From positions 1-52,338 of IMG/VR virus record IMGVR_UViG_3300006638_000005: DNA of 52,338 nt. One strand, 5' to 3'. How positions within the stretch are numbered: the first letter of the stretch is position 1; the number at the start of each line of letters is the position of its first letter. This DNA is from a virus. The translations under genes and the position numbers were made by a program. Below the pieces are notes generated by a model. That model had not been told where the DNA came from, made no database searches, and worked only from the letters and a program-made list of their open reading frames with translations. Positions 33,838 through 42,597 of this stretch are shown here, in pieces.

Positions 33838-34206
33838 ATGCCCGTGTCAGTACCGCCAAAGCCGCAGCCGCAACCGCCTGTCGCGCCGGTCCCGAGCGCC
33901 ATAGTGCCGCGCCGCGGCGTTAAGGCCGGGAGGCGCCCGAACGCCTACCCGGAGCTTGACTACCAGGTAGTGAGCGCCGCATTAGACGTGCATCCCACCT
34001 GGCTCGGTCGCGTCCTGAACGGGCGGTTCAGGCCGTCGATGCAGATGGCGAGTAAACTGGCCGCGTACATGGGCTGGACTTTAGATCAGGTGAACGCGTT
34101 CTACAAACCGAAACAGAAAGTAACGAAGCAAAAAGGGAAGGTAACAAATGCCGCGAGTCGAAACAATCGTTCTACCAGCAACAGCAAACGAAAACGTAAA
34201 GGCTGA
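33838..34206 (+). CDS. Cro/C1-type helix-turn-helix protein, 122 aa
   Basis: A Pro-rich N-terminus is followed by an XRE-type domain (LDYQVVSAALDVHPTWLGRV, LNGRFRPSMQMASKLAAYMG) and a Lys-rich tail (KQKGKVTNAASRNNRSTSNS). The tail overlaps the ParB-like gene by 59 bases. It probably binds operators in the nearby control regions as a Cro-like or repressor protein. Confidence 0.7.
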   Translation: MPVSVPPKPQPQPPVAPVPSAIVPRRGVKAGRRPNAYPELDYQVVSAALDVHPTWLGRVLNGRFRPSMQMASKLAAYMGWTLDQVNAFYKPKQKVTKQKGKVTNAASRNNRSTSNSKRKRKG

Positions 34207-35347
34207 AAGCGTTTACGCCGGTACCGTGTTGCGTATACCGGCGTCGAAGCTGGTGTCGCGCACGAACGCGCGTCCCGGCGACGCGCCCGCCGACGAGCAT
34301 AGGCGCATCGAATCGCTTGCGGCGTCGATGCGCGCAACCGGTCAGATCATGCCGCTCGTGGTGGATCGCGGCGGCGCGGACGAATGGTTCGTGGTGGCGG
34401 GCACGCGCAGGCTGGCGGCGGCGCGCACAATTGACGAACATTACATGCTCGACTGCATCGTGCGGCGCGACGGGACAGATGCGTTGCAGGTCGCCATACA
34501 CGAGAACACGCGGCGTCGCGGCTACAACGCGCTCCAGTACGCGCACCTGATCGCGGCGGTGCGGGCGGAGAAACACTTTACGGGCACAAAAGAGATCGCG
34601 TCATACATGGGCTGCTCGCGGGCTCAGATCAAGCAGCACGAGCGGTTACTGGCGAAACCGGAAAGCATGAACGACGCAGCGTATAAGCTGCTGCTCGCGG
34701 ACCTGACCGGTAGAAACATGCGTGCGGACGCCGCATTCTACGCGCTGACGCACGTGGAACCCGAGCGGACAGGCGAAGTGCTCGAACGGGCGGCTCAAAT
34801 AGCGCGGGAGGAAACTGCCGCCAAGCCGCCACGGAAGCAAAAGCAGACTGTTACCCACGCCAAACCGTCACCGACGACGCCAGCGCCGCAGGAATCGCAG
34901 CAATCGACATCTGAGAGCGAGCCTGAACCTGCCAAAACTACTACCGAAACGCCCGTTGTCCAGAAACGGCACGTGGAACGCGCCGCAAAGGAAGCGAAGG
35001 CCGTGCGTAAGAACGCGCCGAAAGCCCGCGGCCGCGCCGCCGTATCCACTGCCGCCGGTATCACGCGCACGTTGCCGGATCTGCGCAAACTGTTCGACAC
35101 TTTACGCGGTACCTTGTACCCGGACCCGATGCGCGCGTTCATATCGAAAGTGAACTGCTGGTGGTCGGGCGACTGCACCGATAAAGAAGTGATACAGCAA
35201 TGGTCGCAACTGGCAATGCTGGTCGAAGACGGTCTGAAGCATTCGCGACCAACAAATACTGTTAACCGCAAGGCAGCGGCCGATACAAAGCGTATCGCTC
35301 GTCAATCAGGTGTCGGAAGCGGTCGTCGCGGCATGATCAGGACTTAA
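34148..35347 (+). CDS. ParB/Spo0J-like protein, 399 aa
   Basis: The N-terminal domain matches ParB-type CTPase/nuclease domains: RRIESLAASMRATGQIMPLV, AGTRRLAAART, IHENTRRRGYNALQYA. Then comes a helix-turn-helix region (TKEIASYMGCSRAQIKQHER), a long Pro/Thr/Lys linker and a C-terminal helical domain. Such proteins bind centromere-like sites or nick DNA; in phages they may serve partition or gene regulation. No parA gene is seen in this window. The site AAGGGAAGG precedes the ATG. Confidence 0.8.
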   Translation: MPRVETIVLPATANENVKAESVYAGTVLRIPASKLVSRTNARPGDAPADEHRRIESLAASMRATGQIMPLVVDRGGADEWFVVAGTRRLAAARTIDEHYMLDCIVRRDGTDALQVAIHENTRRRGYNALQYAHLIAAVRAEKHFTGTKEIASYMGCSRAQIKQHERLLAKPESMNDAAYKLLLADLTGRNMRADAAFYALTHVEPERTGEVLERAAQIAREETAAKPPRKQKQTVTHAKPSPTTPAPQESQQSTSESEPEPAKTTTETPVVQKRHVERAAKEAKAVRKNAPKARGRAAVSTAAGITRTLPDLRKLFDTLRGTLYPDPMRAFISKVNCWWSGDCTDKEVIQQWSQLAMLVEDGLKHSRPTNTVNRKAAADTKRIARQSGVGSGRRGMIRT

Positions 35348-35396
35348 GTGTCGCAAATTGACCTTACCGTAACATTCCGATAACCTCTTTAACATT

Positions 35397-36710
35397 GTGT
35401 ACAGGGATGCCGCGCCCGCAACACGACCGTCCGGTACTGTCGCTACGCTCAAGCCTTACGAGGTCGAGCGTCCACGCCCGTTCCTGGTCTCCAGCACGCG
35501 CTCGCCGCTTGCGTCGCCACAGACGCCAGTCCATAGACTCGCCGCTGCCGTGCAGCAACTCTTATACTTTCCCGACCCCGGCCCTCTCTACGCCGTATGC
35601 GGCACCGTATGCGCCAACGTCATGCGCGGCTACCCGACGTGGCTCATGCTGATAGGGCCGCCTGAATCCGGCAAGACGGAACTCCTGAAGCAACTCGTTG
35701 GCTTACAGGGCATTAAGGAATGTGGCGACTTATCGGGTAAGGCGGCGCTCATGTCCGGCACGTCTCTCAAGGAACACGCCGCCGACTCTACAGGCGGGCT
35801 CCTGATGGACATGCCGTTATCCGAGCGTGAGAACGGAGTCCGCCGCGGCCTGCTCGTAATGCTGGACTTTGCCCGTACCGTACTGGCCGGCGACCCCGGT
35901 GCCGCGCGCTCCACTATGGGAGCTATCGGTATGTTGCACGATCAGCACTGGCAGCGCGAATTAGGCACGGACGGCGGACGTACTATTGAGTTCAAGGGCC
36001 GCGTCGGTTTCATTGCCGCCTGTACCGACATGATCGACCACCCGGACCACCAGCAAACTAATGCCGAGATGGGCGAGCGATGCCTGTATTACCGGTACCC
36101 TGTATCGGACGGGTATCACGAGATAAACGCTACCCTGGACTCGCCGGACGGTACCGACAAAAGCAAACAACTGCATGAACTGTTCGGCAAATTCTGGGCG
36201 GAACTGGAGTGGCCTGATGCGTGGGACGACGCGGAAGAACCACGGCGGCTGACGGACAAGGAACGTAAAACGGTCGCGGCGCTGGCGCAGTTCGCCGCGC
36301 GGGCGCGGTCGGGTGTGCAGCGCGACAAGTACAAACGCGAAGAGGTGCAGGGTGTTAGCAGGGCGGCGCTGGGACCAAGGCTGGCTAACTCGCTCGCGCA
36401 GTTGTTACGCGGAATGGAACGCGCCGGGTGTACAGAAGCGGAACGGCATCGCGTCGTGGCGCAATGCGCTCTTGATTCGATCCCCGGTATCAGGGCCGCC
36501 GTAATAGACCTGATACGGAAGCTGCCGAGCACCACGACGGAGGTGGCGCGCAGCATCCGGGTGAGCCCGAGCGCGGCGAAACGTACCCTGGAGGACTTGA
36601 GGCTGCACGGGCTGGCCGACTGTACCCAGGGCGACGGGAACGGGAGCTGGCGTCTAAGTGATGTAGCACGTAGTCTCATGAAGGCCGGGTGGGGCGATCT
36701 TGAGGACTGA
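35397..36710 (+). CDS. AAA/P-loop ATPase with winged-helix C-terminus, 437 aa
   Basis: GTG start at 35397. Walker A is GPPESGKT (residues 87-94). The C-terminal ~70 residues form a winged helix (TEVARSIRVSPSAAKRTLED). The fold resembles phage replication ATPases and helicase loaders that remodel DNA complexes. It lies between the ParB-like and helicase genes. The exact role is inferred. No strong ribosome site precedes the start. Confidence 0.65.
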   Translation: MYRDAAPATRPSGTVATLKPYEVERPRPFLVSSTRSPLASPQTPVHRLAAAVQQLLYFPDPGPLYAVCGTVCANVMRGYPTWLMLIGPPESGKTELLKQLVGLQGIKECGDLSGKAALMSGTSLKEHAADSTGGLLMDMPLSERENGVRRGLLVMLDFARTVLAGDPGAARSTMGAIGMLHDQHWQRELGTDGGRTIEFKGRVGFIAACTDMIDHPDHQQTNAEMGERCLYYRYPVSDGYHEINATLDSPDGTDKSKQLHELFGKFWAELEWPDAWDDAEEPRRLTDKERKTVAALAQFAARARSGVQRDKYKREEVQGVSRAALGPRLANSLAQLLRGMERAGCTEAERHRVVAQCALDSIPGIRAAVIDLIRKLPSTTTEVARSIRVSPSAAKRTLEDLRLHGLADCTQGDGNGSWRLSDVARSLMKAGWGDLED

Positions 36711-36730
36711 AATAACTTTTCACGTTGCCG

Positions 36731-36759
36731 TTGACAATTTGGACTTTATACGTTAAGAA
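36731..36759 (+). promoter_or_regulatory. Promoter candidate before helicase gene
   Basis: Perfect TTGACA (36731-36736), 17 bases, then TAAGAA (36754-36759, 3/6). The region is AT-rich compared with its surroundings, and the helicase ATG follows 13 bases later. The weak -10 lowers confidence. Confidence 0.35.
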
Positions 36760-36772
36760 TAGAAGTGCCGCG

Positions 36773-38344
36773 ATGAGTGAGTCGATCTTCAGCAGTATCA
36801 GCCCCGCCGACCTGTCGTTACCTGCGCGCTTCGACCGGTTCCGTCAGACGCAGCGCGAAGCTCTCGACTGGTTCCAGTCGTCCGACAGCGCCGTGATGGC
36901 GGCGCAGCTTCCAACCGGGTCCGGCAAAACCCTGTTCGCCGCTGCCGCTGCCGCGCTGACAGGCGGCAAAGCAACCTACCTGGTCGCGACAAAAGCGTTA
37001 CAGGCTCAAGTCCTGCGCGACTTCGAAGTATCAGGTATGCGCGACATCCGGGGCCGCGCCAATTACGAATGTAACTCGTACAAAAACTGCGACGACGGGT
37101 TCGACAACGATTGCAGCCGCGCTCAAACAGATGCGTGCCCGTACACGCGCGCCGTCACCGCCGCCCAACTATCGCCGCTGCCCGAGACCAACTACGCTTA
37201 CTGGCTGTACTCGCAGGGTGTCAGGAACAAGGCGTTCGAGGGCACACAGCTTCTTATATGCGACGAAGCGCATAACATTGAAAGTCAGTTGAGCGGATTC
37301 GCAAGCGTAAAGTTGTATGCGAAGGAGCTTAAGAAGCTGGATTGCCCTTACGACGGTGGATCGTCGCTGGACTCATCCGGTGTTGTAAATGAAGAGTCGG
37401 ATGAGTGGAAGCGGTGGGCAATTGATTCCGCCGCCGTGTATGCGAGCAAGGGCGACATCGATAACCTGTCCGATGACGACAAAGACTTGTTGGACAGGCT
37501 GCGTCGTATTACTCGTATGCACGCCAACTGGGTCTGGCAGTTCGACGACCGGGGACACGTCACCTTTGAACCGATACGCCTGTCCGGGTTCACGCAGCGC
37601 CTGTTCGCGGGTGTCCCGCGCGTCCTGCTTATGTCGGCGTCGCTGTCCGAGTTCACGCTTAAGCTCCTGTTACCGCCGGACCTCGCGTACGAGTACCGCG
37701 CCTGGCCGCCTGTGTTCCCGCAGGACCATGCGCCCGTCTACCACATACCGACCGTTAAACTTAACTGGAAGAGTACAGATGAAGACTACAGAAAAGTCAT
37801 TGACGCGGCGGATAGAATTATTGATGATCGAAGAGATAGGAAAACTATCGTCCACTCGGTCAGTTACGCTCGCACCAAACGAGCCATTCAGCATTCGCGT
37901 CACGCTGACAGATTCATCTGGAACGAGGACAGCGCATCGCTTGGACGTTGTCTGGAACGGTTCAGAACCGCCGGCCCTGGTGCCGTCCTTGTAACGCCGT
38001 CCGTAGAGGAAGGATTCGACTTCGCCGGTACCCAGTGTGAAGTCCAGATCGTCCTCAAGTTCCCGTTCCCGAACGAAACGCAGCGCGTCGTAAAAGAACG
38101 CTGCGCCCAGATACCAGGGTATCGTCTCCATTACGCCGCGCAAAAGATAGTGCAGATGCGCGGCAGACCTATCCGGTCTTACTACGACCGTGCCGAAATG
38201 TTTGTGCTCGACAATGCAGTCAAACAACTCAGCGGTCCCGAAGGTCGTTCCTATCTTCCATCGGGTTTCAGGATCTTCACTGTCGCCTCAGTCCCTAAAG
38301 CGCCGCCGAAGATCGATCCAGCAACCATCAGAGAGGAAAGTTAA
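36773..38344 (+). CDS. DinG/XPD-like superfamily 2 helicase
   Basis: 523 aa from ATG 36773. Walker A LPTGSGKT (46-53), Walker B DEAH (164-167) and between them four Cys (100, 106, 114, 122; e.g. YECNSYKNC and CPY) as in iron-sulphur helicases of the XPD/DinG group. C-terminal motifs include LLMSASL, TPSVEEGFDF and QMRGRPIRS (arginine finger). It should unwind DNA 5' to 3' in replication or recombination. Confidence 0.85.
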   Translation: MSESIFSSISPADLSLPARFDRFRQTQREALDWFQSSDSAVMAAQLPTGSGKTLFAAAAAALTGGKATYLVATKALQAQVLRDFEVSGMRDIRGRANYECNSYKNCDDGFDNDCSRAQTDACPYTRAVTAAQLSPLPETNYAYWLYSQGVRNKAFEGTQLLICDEAHNIESQLSGFASVKLYAKELKKLDCPYDGGSSLDSSGVVNEESDEWKRWAIDSAAVYASKGDIDNLSDDDKDLLDRLRRITRMHANWVWQFDDRGHVTFEPIRLSGFTQRLFAGVPRVLLMSASLSEFTLKLLLPPDLAYEYRAWPPVFPQDHAPVYHIPTVKLNWKSTDEDYRKVIDAADRIIDDRRDRKTIVHSVSYARTKRAIQHSRHADRFIWNEDSASLGRCLERFRTAGPGAVLVTPSVEEGFDFAGTQCEVQIVLKFPFPNETQRVVKERCAQIPGYRLHYAAQKIVQMRGRPIRSYYDRAEMFVLDNAVKQLSGPEGRSYLPSGFRIFTVASVPKAPPKIDPATIREES

Positions 38345-38349
38345 CATCG

Positions 38350-39315
38350 ATGCCAAAAGTATCCAGTGCGCCGGAAGACGCATATAAATTTAAAGGTTCG
38401 TTCGAGGAAGGCTGGGGGGTTGTCACGTCGGCATGCGCCATCGTGTACCAGTTCCCGCCACAAAAGGAAGCGTCGGAAGGTCGTCAGGCCGGTCATCAGG
38501 ACCCGCCCGGACTATTCGCGCAACTGAGTATTCAACGCTACTCGGATGGCGAAGGCAACAAGGCCGCGGCAGCCGAAGAAGAAGTGCTGTTATCCATCGC
38601 GGGCGCCGACAAGATGGACGGACAGCTCAACGCGGTCCATCCCGGAAAGTACGAAGACGGCAACCCGGAGTCGGATGCAACAGATATGGGCGGGTCGCTG
38701 GGCGCAACGGGCGACACCTTGTTCGCGCTCGCCGACGGGTACCAGATCAACGACAATGTCAAGTGGATGCGGTTCTGCGCGTCGCTCGTTGAGAAAGGGT
38801 TCAAGCCCGCGATCCTGAAGCGTACCTACTTTCCCGACATGGTAGGTCTGTATGCGTTCTTCAAGAACGTCACCAAAAAGATGGGGAACTACGACAGCAA
38901 GCTGTTCGTTGTGGACAAGATCGTGCGGTTCCCGTACGAAAAGAGCGCCGGTGCGGCCGGCGACGCGGCGAAGGGGAAGGGCGCTGCCGCGAAACCCGCT
39001 GCTGCCGGTAAGCCTGCCGCCGCCGCTGCACCCGCTGCGACCGCATCCTCATCTGCCGGTACATTCGACGCCGACGAAATCGTCATGGCGGTCCTGACCG
39101 AAACGCTCGCGCCCGCAAAGACCGGACAGACCCTGAAAGACCTGAAGAAAGTCAGGCTGGAGTCGCTTATGGCGCTCAACAAACACAAGCCCGCCGTGGA
39201 CGCGGCCAACAAAAAAGCGGTCATGGACGCAATGACCGAGACCAGGTTACAGGAGATCGGCGAAGCTACCGGCGTGTTCGCGGTAGCCGACGACGGCTCC
39301 GTGACGTTTGCATAG
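38350..39315 (+). CDS. Hypothetical replication-module protein, 321 aa
   Basis: Starts MPKVSSAPEDAYKFKGSFEE. A compact N-terminal domain (~195 aa, with GVVTSACAIVYQFPP and DNVKWMRFCASLVEKGFKPA) is joined by an Ala/Lys/Pro-rich linker (~40 aa) to a helical C-terminal domain. It lies between helicase and nuclease genes, so ssDNA binding or a replication accessory role is possible. No diagnostic motif is seen. Confidence 0.55.
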   Translation: MPKVSSAPEDAYKFKGSFEEGWGVVTSACAIVYQFPPQKEASEGRQAGHQDPPGLFAQLSIQRYSDGEGNKAAAAEEEVLLSIAGADKMDGQLNAVHPGKYEDGNPESDATDMGGSLGATGDTLFALADGYQINDNVKWMRFCASLVEKGFKPAILKRTYFPDMVGLYAFFKNVTKKMGNYDSKLFVVDKIVRFPYEKSAGAAGDAAKGKGAAAKPAAAGKPAAAAAPAATASSSAGTFDADEIVMAVLTETLAPAKTGQTLKDLKKVRLESLMALNKHKPAVDAANKKAVMDAMTETRLQEIGEATGVFAVADDGSVTFA

Positions 39316-39354
39316 GGCGTAGCGACAGGACTTCATCAGGCACCTGTAAACTCT

Positions 39355-39972
39355 ATGCCTACACTCATCTCAGAGACCGACGTGAAGCTGGAGCGCGGCG
39401 ATTTGCTTCGTCGCGTGCCCTTGCCTCGCGCGGTCTCTGCGGATGGGTTCCTGATCGAACCGCCGCGCGCGCCGGGCCTGCACCTGTCCGGGCTGCTGCG
39501 GTACGTGGCGCAAAAAAGTAAGATCACGGCGTACATTAACGACGTAGCCGAAGAAGACCTGCCGATACGCTGGATGCTCGGGCGGGTATTCGAAGAGTTC
39601 GCGGCGTCGCTGTTCCCCGATATGGTCTGGCAGCCGTATGAGTGCCAGTCGCCGTTGATTATGAACTGCGACGGGATCAACGCAGGCGAAAACAACATAA
39701 TTACGATTCGCGAGTTCAAGTTCAACCGCGCGAAGAAATATACGGGCGCGGACCTGCTGAAAAAGAAGACCGTCTGGATGTGGCAGGGCATGGGGTACTG
39801 CCTCGGGTACGGCGCGACGCGCGTCCAGTGGGAAGTCATGTCTGTAATGGAGTGGCCGGACCCGTTGTGGACACAGTATCTGGTCGAGTTCAGCGAAAAG
39901 GAGCTGGAAGGAATGCAGCGCATGATCGACAGCAACAGGGCGGGCGCGATAGAAAGCGGATTCGCAGAGTGA
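39355..39972 (+). CDS. PD-(D/E)XK nuclease
   Basis: 205 aa with a RecB/Cas4-like core: GRVFEEFAA (helix before the active site), CDGIN (Asp106) and REFKF (Glu120, Lys122) on adjacent strands. These coordinate magnesium and cut DNA. The neighbours (helicase, Sak4-like ATPase) suggest recombination or end processing. It has no clear iron-sulphur Cys set. Confidence 0.7.
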   Translation: MPTLISETDVKLERGDLLRRVPLPRAVSADGFLIEPPRAPGLHLSGLLRYVAQKSKITAYINDVAEEDLPIRWMLGRVFEEFAASLFPDMVWQPYECQSPLIMNCDGINAGENNIITIREFKFNRAKKYTGADLLKKKTVWMWQGMGYCLGYGATRVQWEVMSVMEWPDPLWTQYLVEFSEKELEGMQRMIDSNRAGAIESGFAE

Positions 39973-39990
39973 AAGGGTACAGCGAATGAA
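39973..39990 (+). repeat. 18-bp repeated translation-start region, copy 1
   Basis: AAGGGTACAGCGAATGAA is identical to 40145-40162. In both copies it carries the AAGGG ribosome binding site and the ATG of a small gene. This suggests duplication of an expression signal. Confidence 0.7.
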
Positions 39991-40132
39991 GATTTACGCC
40001 GATAAGAAAACAATACCGGAAGATCTGCCGTTAAAAGTGGACGTAGTTTGTGTGGACTGCGGAAAGGTACATGCACTTTCCAACTGCGCTACCGGCCAGC
40101 GCTGTATACGCTGCGGTGGACATTGTAAGTGA
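39986..40132 (+). CDS. Zinc-ribbon mini-protein, 48 aa
   Basis: Encodes MKIYADKKTIPEDLPLKVDV and then CVDCGKVH with CIRCGGHC, a two-knuckle zinc ribbon. Its start lies in the 18-bp repeat. It is in the recombination module, but its partner is unknown. Confidence 0.6.
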   Translation: MKIYADKKTIPEDLPLKVDVVCVDCGKVHALSNCATGQRCIRCGGHCK

Positions 40133-40144
40133 AGACCACCGCGG

Positions 40145-40162
40145 AAGGGTACAGCGAATGAA
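40145..40162 (+). repeat. 18-bp repeated translation-start region, copy 2
   Basis: Second copy of AAGGGTACAGCGAATGAA, placing the same ribosome binding site and ATG before the 51-aa gene. Confidence 0.7.
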
Positions 40163-40313
40163 ACTAAATCTTAATGCAGAGGAAGTTCAACTTGTATACG
40201 ACTGTGTAAAGTCGCGCGCTTTGGAAGCGCTGGAAAAACAGGAAAGCGAAGCTGAATTCGACAGGCTTGACGCTTTACGGGAAAAACTCAGTTATAGAGT
40301 GGAGCGAAAGTGA
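40158..40313 (+). CDS. Hypothetical helical protein, 51 aa
   Basis: Encodes MKLNLNAEEVQLVYDCVKSR followed by a charged helix (ALEALEKQESEAEFDRLDAL). The stop overlaps the GTG start of the Sak4-like gene, so they are coupled. No recognised family. Confidence 0.55.
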   Translation: MKLNLNAEEVQLVYDCVKSRALEALEKQESEAEFDRLDALREKLSYRVERK

Positions 40314-41113
40314 AAACCACCACCGTCACACAGGACAAGCGTGTTGAGTTCGAAGTGCTGACTCCCGGCGCTCCCGACAAGCTATTCATCGGCGTGTTCG
40401 GACGCGCCGGTACGGGTAAAACGCGCCTGATGGCGACAGCGCCGGGGCTCGGCGTGATCCCGTTGCAGCGTAAGACGCGCCCGACTATCGAACAGGTGCA
40501 GCGCGAACTCTACCCGGATCGCAAAATCTACTGGCCTAAGAACGCCGACGAGTTCTACAAGTACAAAAACCCGATGGCTATGTCCCTGATGGACCTGGCC
40601 GAGTCGAAGGCGTTCTATCGCGAGTTAGTCGATAAGGTCAAGTACGCCTGCTGGTCGCTTCTGGACATGCCCGAGGTCCAGACAATAGGGATCGACAGCG
40701 GCTACACCCTGTACCAGATGATTGTCGCCGCACATTACGGACGTAGCAGCAGGTTCAGCGCGGAGAAGACCGCATGGGAGCCGCCGAACACCGAAATGCG
40801 TACCCTGCTCGAATCGCTGCAACGTAAACACATTGTGTTCACGACCGAGTCGAAGGAAGCTTACAACAACAAGGTGGCGCTCGGGTTCGATGAGCCCAGT
40901 GGTTATAAGCAACTCGGGTATGAAACCAATGCGCTCGTGGAGACGCATTACAGCGTCGCGGAAGGCTTCTGGCTCGATGTCCGCATGTCGCAGGACCGGG
41001 CCGCGCTGATGGGCGAGGAAGGACAGCGTCTGCTTATGGGCGAGTTGGTCGAATTCAAGCATCTGGCCGCCGCCCTACGGCCTGAAACCAGTTACGAAGA
41101 TTGGGAGAGTTGA
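40310..41113 (+). CDS. Sak4-like RecA-type ATPase
   Basis: 267 aa from GTG 40310. Walker A GRAGTGKT (31-38); a Walker B strand TIGIDSGYTL; the size and fold fit the AAA_24/Sak4 single-strand annealing group used in phage recombination. Co-location with a PD-(D/E)XK nuclease supports this. Confidence 0.7.
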   Translation: MKTTTVTQDKRVEFEVLTPGAPDKLFIGVFGRAGTGKTRLMATAPGLGVIPLQRKTRPTIEQVQRELYPDRKIYWPKNADEFYKYKNPMAMSLMDLAESKAFYRELVDKVKYACWSLLDMPEVQTIGIDSGYTLYQMIVAAHYGRSSRFSAEKTAWEPPNTEMRTLLESLQRKHIVFTTESKEAYNNKVALGFDEPSGYKQLGYETNALVETHYSVAEGFWLDVRMSQDRAALMGEEGQRLLMGELVEFKHLAAALRPETSYEDWES

Positions 41114-41116
41114 CAT

Positions 41117-41317
41117 ATGGCACGCAAGGAACAGGTCACGTGTGACGTTTGCGGCGCGCAGAAGCAAGTCAGCAACCATTGGTTTGTAGCGACGCCGTAT
41201 AAAGGCGGCCTGTTCGTGCAACGCGCAGGTGGTGACCTGATGTCAACGGAAGGTATTGTAGACCTGTGCGGAGAAGGATGCGTTCTTAAGAAAGTAGCGG
41301 AGTTTACAAGTAAATGA
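41117..41317 (+). CDS. Zinc-binding mini-protein, 66 aa
   Basis: Starts MARKEQVTCDVCGAQKQVSN with a later CGEGC, giving two Cys pairs for one zinc. It follows the Sak4-like gene by 3 bases and overlaps the glycosyltransferase gene. Function unknown. Confidence 0.55.
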   Translation: MARKEQVTCDVCGAQKQVSNHWFVATPYKGGLFVQRAGGDLMSTEGIVDLCGEGCVLKKVAEFTSK

Positions 41318-42597
41318 CACGAACGGACACGGCAAGACTCAAAGACGAACAGTATCTGGAGCGGTTAAGCGCCGCCATCAACCTGCGCCGACAGGGTTAT
41401 TACCCGGAAGCTCTGAAGGTGGCGCGCGACCTCGTGAAGCTGCGTCCTGAAGAATCGTCGGTCTGGCATACGCTCGGGCAGATCGCCACGTCCACGGGCG
41501 ACTGGCAGGCCGCGCTCGACTGTTTCGGTAATGCCTTACGTTTGCTCGTGGAACACGGCACCGTTTCGACGCATGCGAATCAGTATCAGGCTACGGCGCT
41601 CGGGTACGCGCAGAGTCTGATGCGATTCGGCAGGTTCGGCGAGGCGATGCAGTGCTGGGAGGTTGGCAGGCTGAATGTGAGCTGGAGCCCATGGCCGGCG
41701 ACGAAGTACTGGGATGGCGAATATACCGCCGTGTCAGGAACGCCGAACTCGCTGCTCGTGCAGTGCGAAGGCGGCTACGGCGACGTGTTCATATTCATGC
41801 GGTGGCTGCCGTTGCTGAAGAATCAGTTACTCATCAGGCGCGTCGGCCTTATGATATTCGCGCCCCTGGCCGACTTCTGTGACTGGACCGCCCTGGGAGT
41901 CGATGAAGTCTACAAGGTAGGGCTCGACAAGATCCCGTTCGGGCGCTGGGAGTATAGCTGCTCGATCATGAGCATGCCCGCGGTGTTCGGCGCGCAAGGG
42001 TGGGACGACATACCGGAACCCGGCATATTAGATCCGGGTACTGGCTGCTTTTGGGCAGGGTTGCAGCGTTCGTCGCAACGTGCCGCTGGCCCGTTCAGGC
42101 TTGGCTTCTGCTGGCGCGCCGAAGAGAACTCGTCGCCGATCCGTACCAAGAGCCTGCCGGTCGAAACGGCGAACGATGTCGTGTACCAACTTGAGCAGAA
42201 TCTGTCCAGGTTGGTAACCAGTTTTGAGATTTACTCACTGTCGCCGGAACGCAAAGACTTGTACAACACCGACTCGTTCGAGCATCCTGAAGGCGTCGCG
42301 CTCGAATTCGAGCGCATGCGCGAGTGGCGCGACACGGCGGCGTACCTGTGCAGTATGGACTTCGTACTGACGGTCGATACCGCTGTCGCGCATCTGTGCG
42401 GGCTGCTCGGTGTCCCGGCGCTGGTGCTGGTGCCAAAAGGCGGGTGCTGGCGCTGGCAGACTACGGACGTTACAAAGTCGGTATGGTATGAGTCGCTGAC
42501 CTTGTACCGGCAGCCTGTCGCGCTCGAATGGGATGCAGCAGACATCGTTAAGACTTTGCTTGAAAGGATCGAACCGTTACATGCCGCAAACGCCTGA
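41314..42597 (+). CDS. TPR-glycosyltransferase
   Basis: 427 aa. The N-terminal ~100 residues are TPR-like repeats (GYYPEALKVARDLVKLRPEE; GDWQAALDCFGNALRL). The C-terminal half is GT-B-like: the end has DTAVAHLCGLLGVPALVLVP and WRWQ followed by LTLYRQP, matching TPR-containing glycosyltransferases. It likely transfers sugar to a protein or glycan. It opens the sugar-modification island. Confidence 0.75.
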   Translation: MTRTDTARLKDEQYLERLSAAINLRRQGYYPEALKVARDLVKLRPEESSVWHTLGQIATSTGDWQAALDCFGNALRLLVEHGTVSTHANQYQATALGYAQSLMRFGRFGEAMQCWEVGRLNVSWSPWPATKYWDGEYTAVSGTPNSLLVQCEGGYGDVFIFMRWLPLLKNQLLIRRVGLMIFAPLADFCDWTALGVDEVYKVGLDKIPFGRWEYSCSIMSMPAVFGAQGWDDIPEPGILDPGTGCFWAGLQRSSQRAAGPFRLGFCWRAEENSSPIRTKSLPVETANDVVYQLEQNLSRLVTSFEIYSLSPERKDLYNTDSFEHPEGVALEFERMREWRDTAAYLCSMDFVLTVDTAVAHLCGLLGVPALVLVPKGGCWRWQTTDVTKSVWYESLTLYRQPVALEWDAADIVKTLLERIEPLHAANA

